Shown in pieces: positions 1-6,864 of a stretch of DNA of 39,360 bases (positions within the stretch are counted from its first letter, which is position 1; each line of letters begins with the position of its first letter). Position numbers and translations under genes: made by a program. Below the pieces are notes generated by a model, which was given only the letters and a program-made list of their open reading frames with translations, was not told the origin of the DNA and searched no databases. This DNA is from Neobacillus soli NBRC 102451 (GTDB lineage Bacteria > Bacillota > Bacilli > Bacillales > Cytobacillaceae). The stretch is from the NCBI RefSeq assembly GCF_001591665.1, contig NZ_BCVI01000024.1, forward strand, positions 1 through 39,360, in the 5' to 3' direction.

Positions 1-137
1 TCCAGTGCCGAGTAGTTCAAAAGGTTGCTTGTTGTATCTAGGATTTATATAAATTGTTGGAAAAGCAATGATAAAAATGGAATTAAAATGGTAACAATAA
101 CATTATTGATGCTTGTGAAGCTTTAGGGGTGAGTTAA

Positions 138-638
138 ATATATCAGATTGCAATTGCCTTATGGTCAATAACTGCTTCAATACCAAAAGGGGAATGGAGA
201 AATTTAGACAAGTATTACCCAACGTTGTTATATTTTGCAGTTGGGAACCTTGCGTATGAATATATTGCCCATGTTAAATTTCATCTTTGGAAGATGAATG
301 GTGATGGATTATTTCCAGAGATAATTGCGGATTTTATTGCCCTTTTTTTGATTGTAATTCCCGCAATCCTTATTTACTTGTCCAAATATCCAAAAACTCC
401 TAAGGAGAGAATTATTCACATTGCAAAATGGATACTAATCTTTACCATTGTTGAATGGGTTGGTGGTAAATATTTCAATGCTATCAACTATGAAAATGGT
501 TGGAATATTTGGTGGTCTTTTTTATTTAATCTTTGCATGTTCCCCATGCTGCGGCTTCATTATATATCATTTAAAAAGGCGTTATTATTAAGTGTTCCAT
601 TTACCTTATTCTATTTACTTTGGTTTCATTATATTTGA
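138..638 (+). pseudogene. CBO0543-family membrane protein, 5' end apparently broken
   Basis: This reads as a small multi-pass membrane protein of the CBO0543 family, which has no assigned function and is common in Bacillus. From the TTG at 225 the frame gives 137 residues with about four hydrophobic segments. The same frame is open upstream to 138, after a stop at 135-137, and there encodes IPKGEWRNLDKYYPT just before the TTG. That stretch resembles the conserved N-terminal part of the family. No ATG, GTG or TTG lies between 138 and 225, so either the gene lost its start region or it uses a rare ATT or ATA codon; an AGGGGTGAG sequence lies at 125-133. I favour a decayed gene, but an intact TTG-started gene cannot be excluded. 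Confidence 0.5.
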
Positions 639-662
639 AAAAACTTCTTCCTTTCCAAAGAA

Positions 663-698
663 CAATCCACCAAATTCATTCAAGGTGGATTGTTTTTT
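663..698 (+). terminator. Intrinsic terminator after the CBO0543-family gene
   Basis: CAATCCACC at 663-671 pairs with GGTGGATTG at 684-692 and is followed by a run of T. It ends transcription 25 bases after the stop codon at 638. Confidence 0.85.
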
Positions 699-742
699 CG
701 TCGTTAAAGTTGCATCCTGCCCGCATGGAAAAATATATAATT

Positions 743-770
743 TTGTATTTACGATTAAAAATGGTATAAT
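743..770 (+). promoter_or_regulatory. Probable sigma-A promoter for the ctaB leader
   Basis: TTGTAT at 743-748 and a perfect TATAAT at 765-770 are separated by 16 bases. Transcription would start near 777 and give a leader of about 208 bases before ctaB. Just downstream, at 786-799, CAGTGA and TCACTG form an inverted repeat around CT, which could be an operator. Confidence 0.5.
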
Positions 771-819
771 TCTTTATACAATGTGCAGTGACTTCACTGA
801 ATGTAACGGTACAAAAGGG

Positions 820-871
820 TAACTTCTCACTTTACAACATCGTTTGGATGGTAAGGAGAGGTTATTTTTTT
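820..871 (+). terminator. Terminator hairpin inside the ctaB leader (attenuator or end of a small RNA)
   Basis: TAACTTCTC at 820-828 pairs with GAGAGGTTA at 856-864 with one G-U pair. Further pairing inside the loop (832-835 with 851-854, 838-841 with 847-850) extends the stem. Seven T residues follow at 865-871. It lies about 95 bases after the predicted promoter and 114 bases before the ctaB start. It could therefore end a short RNA or act as a conditional terminator. I found no clear antiterminator and no known riboswitch core. An 18-codon ORF starts at 872, directly after the T run, and I do not trust it as a gene. Confidence 0.5.
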
Positions 872-984
872 ATGGAAATTCAATATTGGGAGTTAATCAA
901 TCCGCAGATAACCTTAATGTCCTATTAATAAGGTTGAGTGCTGCTCACTACTTATTGGAATAGATAAAAGAGGTGTAAAATTGC

Positions 985-1926
985 ATGACTGATACAATTT
1001 CTAAGTCTGCACAGAAGGTTGAGAAAGCTGATTTATCAAACGAAGAAAAAAGTGTTGGTCTAATCGCGGATCTCAAATCCCTTTTTAAAGCAGCTGTTTT
1101 AATCGCTAATGTGCTCCCTGTCTTTACCGGATTCTGGTTGGCTCTTCATTTTACCAATGCTTCTTTTATGGATCATTTAGATGTTTTCTTGCTAACGATT
1201 ATCGGAAGTACAATGGTTATGGCTGGAGCACTTGTTCTTAATAACTGGTATGATGTTGATATTGATACAGTAATGGATAGAACGAAAAACCGTCCTACAG
1301 TAACAGGTAATATTTCTTTGAAAGTAGTTTTAACATTGGGAATTGCCTTATCTGTACTTGGTTTAATCCTTTTATTCTTTACGACAATTGAAGCTGCCAT
1401 ATATGCTTTTGTGGGATGGTTCACCTATGTAGTTTTGTATACCATGTGGTCAAAACGAAGATATACGCTTAATACAGTAATTGGAAGTGTTTCCGGTGCT
1501 GTTACGCCATTAATTGGCTGGACCGTAATTGAACCTGGCTTTCAAACAGTTCCCATTGTTTTGTTCCTAATCCTGTTTATTTTTCAAATGCCACATACCT
1601 TTGCCATTGCCATGAAGAAATATAAAGAATATAAAGCGGCCAAGGTGGCGATGCTTCCAGTTGTAAAGGGATTTGCAGTGACAAAGCGGCAAATGGTAAT
1701 TTATATCGCTTGCCTACTTCCATTGCCGTTTTTTTTAACGTCGCTTGGTACAACCTTTATCGTAATTGCTACCTTGCTTAACGTTGGCTGGTTAGTTGTG
1801 AGTATAAGCGGGTTTTTTACGAAAGACGATTTAAAATGGGCACATATCAATTTTCTTTATTCGGTAAATTATATAACTCTATTGTTTCTCCTGATGGTTA
1901 TTGTTACATTGCCGCTATTTGGCTAG
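985..1926 (+). CDS. ctaB: Protoheme IX farnesyltransferase (heme O synthase)
   Basis: CtaB attaches a farnesyl group to heme B to make heme O, the precursor of heme A for heme-copper oxidases; it is an integral membrane prenyltransferase of the UbiA superfamily. The 313-residue product has the usual family length and about nine hydrophobic segments. The Asp-rich prenyl-diphosphate motif is visible as NNWYDVDIDTVMDRTKNRP around residues 87-105, and a second conserved loop includes MPHTFAIAMKKYKEYK near residues 202-217. The first 35 residues are polar and cytoplasmic. The start has a GAGGTG ribosome binding site near 970. The gene is transcribed alone from a long leader and closed by its own terminator. 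In B. subtilis ctaB lies beside ctaA; no ctaA is seen here. The next operon encodes a heme-copper enzyme, so the link is probably heme supply. Confidence 0.95.
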   Translation: MTDTISKSAQKVEKADLSNEEKSVGLIADLKSLFKAAVLIANVLPVFTGFWLALHFTNASFMDHLDVFLLTIIGSTMVMAGALVLNNWYDVDIDTVMDRTKNRPTVTGNISLKVVLTLGIALSVLGLILLFFTTIEAAIYAFVGWFTYVVLYTMWSKRRYTLNTVIGSVSGAVTPLIGWTVIEPGFQTVPIVLFLILFIFQMPHTFAIAMKKYKEYKAAKVAMLPVVKGFAVTKRQMVIYIACLLPLPFFLTSLGTTFIVIATLLNVGWLVVSISGFFTKDDLKWAHINFLYSVNYITLLFLLMVIVTLPLFG

Positions 1927-1993
1927 TGCATTAAAGCCAAGCCGTTATTGATTGCAATTATTAAATATTAATCCAAACTAAATATTAGCAAAG

Positions 1994-2044
1994 ACTGCCC
2001 CAATAGTATGCAATTTAAATGCATGCCAATGGGGCAGTTTTTTT
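1994..2044 (+). terminator. Intrinsic terminator after ctaB
   Basis: ACTGCCCCA at 1994-2002 pairs with TGGGGCAGT at 2030-2038, with a smaller inner stem around ATGCA and TGCAT, followed by seven T residues. Confidence 0.9.
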
Positions 2045-2045
2045 A

Positions 2046-2261
2046 TGGCTATCATATTTGTTCACCATTTTGTCATTATTATTTCTGTTCATTAATCCAT
2101 GCTTGACCTTCCACTTTATTTAACAATATAGCCACGCTAAAAAGCCGAATAACGGTGAATACTCAGCTATTTGGCGCAATTTAGATCACAAGTCACTACT
2201 TTTTTTGCCTCAAGTAGTATCCCAAATTATCTATTTACCTCATTTAGAAAAGCAAATTTAA
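2046..2261. other. Intergenic stretch without a recognisable gene
   Basis: AT-rich DNA between the ctaB terminator and the heme-copper operon promoter. A weak inverted repeat, GCCGAATA near 2141 with TATTTGGC near 2167, is the only structure I see. No ORF here has a credible ribosome binding site. Confidence 0.5.
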
Positions 2262-2304
2262 TGTGATGCAGTTCACTTCGTTGATAACTTTTCGCAACTA
2301 TTAT
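2262..2304 (+). promoter_or_regulatory. Fnr/CRP-family binding site and class II type promoter
   Basis: TGTGA (2262-2266), six bases, then TCACT (2273-2277) matches nine of ten positions of the TGTGA-N6-TCACA consensus used by Bacillus Fnr and by CRP. A -10 like TATTAT lies at 2299-2304. If transcription starts near 2311, the site is centred at about -41.5, the usual place for a class II activator of this family. No -35 box sits at normal distance, which fits activator dependence. It would drive the subunit IIa/II/I operon under oxygen limitation, or with an NO- or nitrate-related Fnr homologue. The regulator itself is not in the window. Confidence 0.5.
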
Positions 2305-2338
2305 GTAAGTATGAAGTTCATAAGGGGGATGAGTTAGG

Positions 2339-2485
2339 ATGGGAGCAGCAAAAGGAAATAAAAAAAAGCCGGGTGAAGCGCACGAAGCACCATTAAAGGG
2401 AACATGGATTTCCGTGGGGGTGCTTGGAGTAGTAATTCTTGCCACGTATTTATTATTATACGGGCTATATATGACTAGAATATAG
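2339..2485 (+). CDS. Heme-copper enzyme small subunit IIa (ba3-type oxidase subunit 2A)
   Basis: A 48-residue protein with a lysine-rich N-terminus, about 20 residues, and one transmembrane helix (about residues 23-44). This matches the small single-helix subunit IIa that accompanies ba3-type enzymes and completes the helix lost from the short subunit II. The start is preceded by AAGGGGG at 2322-2328, ten bases upstream. The stop lies 12 bases before subunit II, and the ribosome binding site of the next gene overlaps the end of this one. It is the first gene of the operon downstream of the Fnr-like site. The short sequence makes the family call moderate; position and shape support it. Confidence 0.75.
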   Translation: MGAAKGNKKKPGEAHEAPLKGTWISVGVLGVVILATYLLLYGLYMTRI

Positions 2486-2497
2486 GAGGGAAAAGAG

Positions 2498-2965
2498 ATG
2501 AAGATGCATCTTGACGAAAAGATATGGCTGACCTTAAGTTTTGGCATGATCATGATATTCATGTTTATCACAGGCTATCAAGCATTTGCTTACGATATGG
2601 AGCCGCCAAGTAATAAAGAAATTATTGATCCACAAAAGGTAGATCAAATAGCGCCATTCAATAAGCCAGGAATCACAAAGATTGGCGAAAAAGAGTATGA
2701 AGTAGTCATGACATTACAAGTATTTAGTTTTAATCCGGGTAATATTGAAGTGCCTGCCGGATCAACTGTGCATTTTACATTAACATCAAAAGATGTCGTC
2801 CACGGGTTTGAGGTTGCTGAAACAAACCTAAATACAATGGTAGTTCCGGGACATATTCAAAAAATCACCCAAAAGTTTGATAAAGCTGGAACGTATTTAG
2901 TGTTATGTAATGAATATTGCGGTGCCGGTCACCAAATGATGAGTACCACGATTACGGTTAAATAA
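2498..2965 (+). CDS. Heme-copper enzyme subunit II with a CuA site (ba3 / CuA-NOR type)
   Basis: A 155-residue membrane-anchored cupredoxin that carries electrons to subunit I. One N-terminal transmembrane helix (about residues 8-30) is followed by an external cupredoxin domain. CuA ligands are in place: H102, C137, C141, H145 and M148, with the CxxxC and HxxM spacing of Thermus ba3 subunit II. The single helix and short length are typical of the B family, where a separate subunit IIa gives the missing helix. The ribosome binding site is AGGAGGG, about nine bases before the ATG. No cytochrome c domain is fused, so the donor is either a separate cytochrome c or, if the enzyme is like the B. 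azotoformans CuA NO reductase, possibly menaquinol as well. Confidence 0.9.
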   Translation: MKMHLDEKIWLTLSFGMIMIFMFITGYQAFAYDMEPPSNKEIIDPQKVDQIAPFNKPGITKIGEKEYEVVMTLQVFSFNPGNIEVPAGSTVHFTLTSKDVVHGFEVAETNLNTMVVPGHIQKITQKFDKAGTYLVLCNEYCGAGHQMMSTTITVK

Positions 2966-2979
2966 AGGGGGGAAACAAA

Positions 2980-4662
2980 ATGCAAACAGCAAAATCACAA
3001 ACATTTAAGGATAAAACTAGTAAAGTGATGGGAATAAACAAGGAAGACGCATTATTAACGAAATCATATATATTTGTAGCATTTATGGCTTTACTTCTTG
3101 GCGGAATATTAGGACTAGTACAAGGACTAAACCGTGCAGGACTTCTGGAATTACCATCATGGGTTAACTATTATCAAGTTTTAACAGCACATGGTTTAAT
3201 TTTAGTTGTGGTATTAACGGCTTTCTTTACAATTGGTTATTTTTACGCAGGACTTTCCCATACATTAGGTGGTCTGCTTCCAATAGTAAGAAAGATGGCC
3301 TGGATTGGCTTTGGATTGAAGATTGTCGGCTTTGTTTTAGCTGTCATACCAATCATCATGGGTGATGCATCTGTTATGTATACCTTCTATCCGCCGATGG
3401 CAGCTGCACCTATGTTCTATATTGGTTTAGCGTTAATTGTGGTAGGCGTATGGATGTGTGCGTTTGGAGCATTTATCAATGTTGCTAATTGGAGAAAGAA
3501 CCATAAAGGACAACATGTTCCGATTCTTGCATTCTTTGCTACTGGGGTGTTTGTTCTATTGTTTTTCGGCAGTCTCCCTGTAGCGATCGAAGTAATCGTT
3601 ATGATTATTCCTTGGTCATTCGGCTGGGTTAAGACAATCAACGTTATGGTTGCGCGTACTCTATTCTGGGCTTTCGGCCATACATTAGTTAATATCTGGT
3701 ATTTAACAGCCGTGTCTGCTTGGTATGTTATTGTACCGAAAATTATTGGCGGCAAACGGTGGAGTGATACATTAACTCGTGTTGTCATTATTGCCTTAGT
3801 TATTATGAACATTACTGGTGGATTCCATCACCAGATTGTTGACCCAGGAATTTCACCATCCGTTAAATTTATGCACGTATTTATGAGTTTAGCGATTGGA
3901 TTCCCGTCTTTAATGACAGCGTGGGCAATGTTTGCTATTTTTGAACGGACTGCAAGAAAGCAAGGCGGAAAAGGACTAATCGGCTGGTATAAGAAAATGC
4001 CATGGAAAGATGTTCGTTTCCTAGCACCAATGATTGCGATGATTGCCTTTATTCCTGCTGGTGCAGGCGGTATTGCGCAAAGCACCAACCAATTAGACCA
4101 GGTCGTTCATAATACGATGTGGATTGTTGGACACTTCCATTTAACACTCGGCATGTCCGTAGTTATGACATTCTTTGGTATTAGTTATTGGTTAGTTCCA
4201 TATATTTCAAAACGCGTTCTAACACCGCAAATAAATAAATTAGGTGTAATCCAAACATGGATTTGGACAGTCGGTATGATCTTTATGTCAGGGTCTATGC
4301 ACTGGGTTGGGTTGCTTGGATCCCCACGGAGAACTTCTTTTACAACTTATGGAGACAATGCAACAGCGTTAAGCTGGAGCCCATATTTGATGTTCTTAGC
4401 TGTTGGCGGAACATTGTTAATTATCGGTGTAATTCTTCAAGTCTATGCAGTCATTAATATGATGTTCTTTGCACCAAAAGGGGAAACAGAATTTCCAATT
4501 GCTGAAGTGGAGGAAAATGCTGCGAAAACTCCATATTGGACCGAGCGTTGGGGACTTTGGATTGTAATAATGCTATTAGTGGTTGCAATGGCCTATGTTA
4601 TCCCATTAACCGAATTTATCGTTAATGCACCTCCGGGATCACCACCTTTTAAGACGTGGTAA
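2980..4662 (+). CDS. B-family heme-copper subunit I lacking the active-site tyrosine: candidate CuA nitric oxide reductase or atypical ba3 oxidase
   Basis: A 560-residue catalytic subunit with about 13 transmembrane helices. Low-spin heme ligands are H71 and H387, the CuB ligands H234, H283 and H284, and the high-spin heme ligand H385, nearly the numbering of Thermus ba3 (72, 386, 233, 282, 283, 384). Flanks such as ARTLFW, PSLMT, IPAGAGGI and HNTMWIVGHFHL also match ba3. The key difference is at 3679-3693: the ba3 motif H-P-I-V-Y is H-T-L-V-N here, so the cross-linked tyrosine is N238. The ba3 K-channel Tyr244 is also valine, while Tyr248 and the Ser and Thr of PSLMT are kept. Loss of this tyrosine is a mark of NO-reducing members of the superfamily. 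Annotation pipelines would probably call it cytochrome c oxidase subunit I. The start has AAGGGGGG upstream. No subunit III follows. Confidence 0.85.
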   Translation: MQTAKSQTFKDKTSKVMGINKEDALLTKSYIFVAFMALLLGGILGLVQGLNRAGLLELPSWVNYYQVLTAHGLILVVVLTAFFTIGYFYAGLSHTLGGLLPIVRKMAWIGFGLKIVGFVLAVIPIIMGDASVMYTFYPPMAAAPMFYIGLALIVVGVWMCAFGAFINVANWRKNHKGQHVPILAFFATGVFVLLFFGSLPVAIEVIVMIIPWSFGWVKTINVMVARTLFWAFGHTLVNIWYLTAVSAWYVIVPKIIGGKRWSDTLTRVVIIALVIMNITGGFHHQIVDPGISPSVKFMHVFMSLAIGFPSLMTAWAMFAIFERTARKQGGKGLIGWYKKMPWKDVRFLAPMIAMIAFIPAGAGGIAQSTNQLDQVVHNTMWIVGHFHLTLGMSVVMTFFGISYWLVPYISKRVLTPQINKLGVIQTWIWTVGMIFMSGSMHWVGLLGSPRRTSFTTYGDNATALSWSPYLMFLAVGGTLLIIGVILQVYAVINMMFFAPKGETEFPIAEVEENAAKTPYWTERWGLWIVIMLLVVAMAYVIPLTEFIVNAPPGSPPFKTW

Positions 4663-4664
4663 TA

Positions 4665-4813
4665 TAGAAAAGCGGAAGCGATCGTTTAGCGGCGTATGGA
4701 CTGGAGCGCTTTGAGTGAGTATTGGAAACACGGAGAGCGGAGCGCATCCGTGCTTGACTTATCGTAGGGAAAAGAGCGAAGTCCACTAGCCGCTGGTCGC
4801 TGGAGCTAGACAG
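4665..4813. repeat. Interspersed Bacillus intergenic repeat
   Basis: The stretch starts with AGAAAAGCGGAAGCG and ends with CGCTGGAGCTAGACAG. From memory these ends resemble a non-coding imperfect palindrome scattered between genes in many Bacillus and Geobacillus genomes. It is richer in G and C than its surroundings and starts two bases after the subunit I stop codon. No transposase or open frame is inside. It separates the oxidase operon from sco. The function is unknown; one copy only is complete in this window. Confidence 0.55.
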
Positions 4814-4846
4814 TTATCAAAGTTAAAAATATTATTTTATTTTTGA

Positions 4847-4890
4847 AAAGAGATAGCTCGTTGATTAAGGGCTATCTCTTTATACTTTAT
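4847..4890 (+). terminator. Probable terminator before sco
   Basis: AAAGAGATAGC at 4847-4857 pairs perfectly with GCTATCTCTTT at 4871-4881 around a 13-base loop. The following T-rich tract is interrupted, so efficiency may be partial and sco could receive read-through from the upstream operon. Confidence 0.55.
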
Positions 4891-4927
4891 TCTTTTGTAT
4901 CACAAAATAGATTGGGAAGTGATCTTC

Positions 4928-5560
4928 GTGATCAAAAATTGGCCAACTACCTTTGCGTGTTTGCTTGTTATCTTATTTGGATTTGCGTTGTTCTATATTG
5001 GAACCGATGGTTTCCAGGCATTTACTGCAGAAACAGCGCGGGTAAATAAGCTAATTGACGATAAGCCTAAGTTCCCTGACGTTACATTTGAGGATAGCAA
5101 AGGTCGAAATTATTCTATTTCTGAATTTAAGGGCAAGTATGTGTTTATTACCTTTCTGTATACATCCTGCACAACGGTCTGTCCGCAATTAGAAATGAAC
5201 ATGTCAAAAGTTTATGATAAGGTGCCAAGCAAATATATGGGCAAAGATATTAACTTTTTAAGTATAAGCTTTGATCCTGCCCGAGATGATCCATCCACAT
5301 TAGAAAAATACCGGGGCTATTTTAATAGTGATGGCGAAACATGGCGGATGGCAAGAATTACAAAACAAGCGGAATTAGATGCATTGTTAAAAGAGTTTGG
5401 TGTCATTGTTATTCCTGATGGGAATGGAAGCTTTGCCCATAACTCTGCTTTTTATTTGGTTGATAAAAATGGCAGTCTTGTCGATGTTATGGACTATAAG
5501 AAGGTTGACGAGGCAGCTAATAAGCTTGTTGATATTCTTGGTAAGGAAGCGGGGGAGTAA
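4928..5560 (+). CDS. Sco/SenC family copper chaperone
   Basis: Sco proteins deliver copper and reduce the cysteines of the CuA site in subunit II; they are membrane-anchored thioredoxin-fold proteins facing outside. With a GTG start at 4928 (GGGAAG eight bases upstream) the product has 210 residues: one N-terminal transmembrane anchor (about 6-26), then the Sco fold. The copper ligands C81 and C85 of the CxxxCP motif and H171 are all present. Starts at 4895 (TTG) and 4919 (GTG) are possible but have poorer ribosome sites. The stop is two bases before the next ATG, so the two genes are coupled. Placing sco right after a CuA enzyme fits assembly of that enzyme. Confidence 0.9.
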   Translation: MIKNWPTTFACLLVILFGFALFYIGTDGFQAFTAETARVNKLIDDKPKFPDVTFEDSKGRNYSISEFKGKYVFITFLYTSCTTVCPQLEMNMSKVYDKVPSKYMGKDINFLSISFDPARDDPSTLEKYRGYFNSDGETWRMARITKQAELDALLKEFGVIVIPDGNGSFAHNSAFYLVDKNGSLVDVMDYKKVDEAANKLVDILGKEAGE

Positions 5561-5562
5561 TC

Positions 5563-6120
5563 ATGAAGCAAACGATATATGGCTTACTGTTATTACTTTT
5601 TCTAGCGCTTCCTCCTGTTGCGAATTTAATGGAATCCGTCATGATTATTCACATGCATATGCAAATGCCGATGTTAATTTTTACGGGATTTCTAATTGCC
5701 CGTATTTTTCAACTTCGATTTCCTCACTCTTTTGACAAATGGAATAGTAACGGTATACCAGGAATTATCTTGTTTGTTATCATAGTTGTTTACTGGACGC
5801 TGCCACGATCCATGGATGAAGCATTAAATGAACAAAGCATGGAGATATTTAAATTTGTCAGTTTACCATTATTAGCGGGCATCCCATTAAGGGATAGTTG
5901 GAAAAGGATTGGAACAGTTGGAAAAAACTTAATTATTATCCTTTTTACAATTCTGTTTATTGGAATGGGATGGTTATACATTGATTCCCCTGTTCAATTA
6001 TGTAACAACTACTTAGTAATTGAGCAAATTACTCTTGGCTGGGGGTTTGTCACAACGGCTATCTGCTTGGTAATCTACCTGGTATACACCACTTTTACAG
6101 ATCCATCGAAATATGAGTGA
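5563..6120 (+). CDS. His/Met-rich polytopic membrane protein, CtaG/DUF1404-like, oxidase-associated
   Basis: I do not recognise this 185-residue protein with certainty. It has about five hydrophobic segments. A cluster of H30, M31, H32, M33, M35 and M37 at the start of the second helix looks suited to copper. The motif LPRSMDEAL near residues 77-85 recalls small membrane proteins related to CtaG, the CuB-site assembly factor. It begins two bases after the sco stop, its ribosome site GGGGGAG lies in the end of sco, and its own stop is followed by a terminator. The two-gene unit next to the heme-copper operon suggests a role in copper insertion or enzyme assembly. This is inference from context and composition. 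Confidence 0.6.
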   Translation: MKQTIYGLLLLLFLALPPVANLMESVMIIHMHMQMPMLIFTGFLIARIFQLRFPHSFDKWNSNGIPGIILFVIIVVYWTLPRSMDEALNEQSMEIFKFVSLPLLAGIPLRDSWKRIGTVGKNLIIILFTILFIGMGWLYIDSPVQLCNNYLVIEQITLGWGFVTTAICLVIYLVYTTFTDPSKYE

Positions 6121-6134
6121 TTATATAAAGAAGG

Positions 6135-6160
6135 CCCATTCCATTAGGAGTGGGTTTTAT
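6135..6160 (+). terminator. Intrinsic terminator after the CtaG-like gene
   Basis: CCCATTCC at 6135-6142 pairs with GGAGTGGG at 6147-6154 (one G-U) around a four-base loop and is followed by a T-rich stretch. Confidence 0.7.
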
Positions 6161-6288
6161 TTCATGAATAGGGGAAAACTAGAAGGTCAAGTAGTGCAAT
6201 CATAATACCAAATAAAAGTAAAGCTTTTGTTAAAAAAGGAAAATTATTATTAAATGAAATATAATAAGGGGGAAGGAGAGTGTTAATT

Positions 6289-6864
6289 TTGAAAAAAGGA
6301 TATATGGTGATTGGGATTATTGTAGCCGTGATTGTTATTTTTGGTGCCATGTTAATTTCCAGCTATAACTCTTTTGTCAATTTAGATGAAAATGTGGATC
6401 AGTCCTATGCTCAAATTGAAAATCAGCTGCAAAGAAGGCTCGATTTAATTCCAAACTTAGTGAATACGGTTAAAGGATTTGCTTCGCACGAAAAGGAAGT
6501 AATTGGTTCAATATCAGATGCCCGTGCACGATTGGCTGGAGCAAAAACACCGCAGGAACAAGCAACAGCTAACGGAGAATTATCTGGTGCTTTAAGCCGA
6601 TTGCTTGTCGTAGTAGAAAATTATCCCGACCTTAAGGCAAATCAACAGTTTACACAATTAATGGATGAACTGGCTGGAACTGAAAATAGAATATCAGTTG
6701 CCCGCAAAGATTACAATGATCAGGTGGCCGAATTTAACAAAAAAGTGAAACGGTTTCCTGGTTCAGTTATAGCAGGAATGACCGGGTTTCATGAAAAGGA
6801 ATATTTCAAAGCAGATCCAAGGGCATCAGAGGCACCAAAGGTTGACTTTGGAGGCAATGAGTAA
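6289..6864 (+). CDS. lemA: LemA family protein
   Basis: LemA proteins have an N-terminal membrane helix and a cytoplasmic helical bundle; their exact role is not settled. From the TTG at 6289 the product has 191 residues: a helix at about 4-25, then the family pattern around SYNSFVNLDENVDQSYAQIE and the highly conserved RRLDLIPNLVNTVKGFA (about residues 47-63). AAGGAGAG at 6273-6280 is well spaced for this TTG; a GTG at 6280 would add three residues and has AAGGGGG upstream, so the start is not fully certain. The stop overlaps the start of the TPM-domain gene by one base (TAATG). This lemA-TPM pairing is common in bacteria. Confidence 0.92.
   Translation: MKKGYMVIGIIVAVIVIFGAMLISSYNSFVNLDENVDQSYAQIENQLQRRLDLIPNLVNTVKGFASHEKEVIGSISDARARLAGAKTPQEQATANGELSGALSRLLVVVENYPDLKANQQFTQLMDELAGTENRISVARKDYNDQVAEFNKKVKRFPGSVIAGMTGFHEKEYFKADPRASEAPKVDFGGNE

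Noticed and set aside
872..928. 18-codon ORF in the ctaB leader, starting at the end of the T run
   Set aside because: The only Shine-Dalgarno-like sequence is buried in the terminator stem and is 13 bases away; no conserved leader-peptide feature was seen.
2227..2571. 114-codon ORF on the minus strand over the subunit IIa gene
   Set aside because: It is the reverse frame of subunit IIa and subunit II and has no family match or ribosome site.
3417..4088. Two long minus-strand ORFs within subunit I
   Set aside because: Low-complexity translations that mirror the membrane protein on the other strand; no gene evidence.
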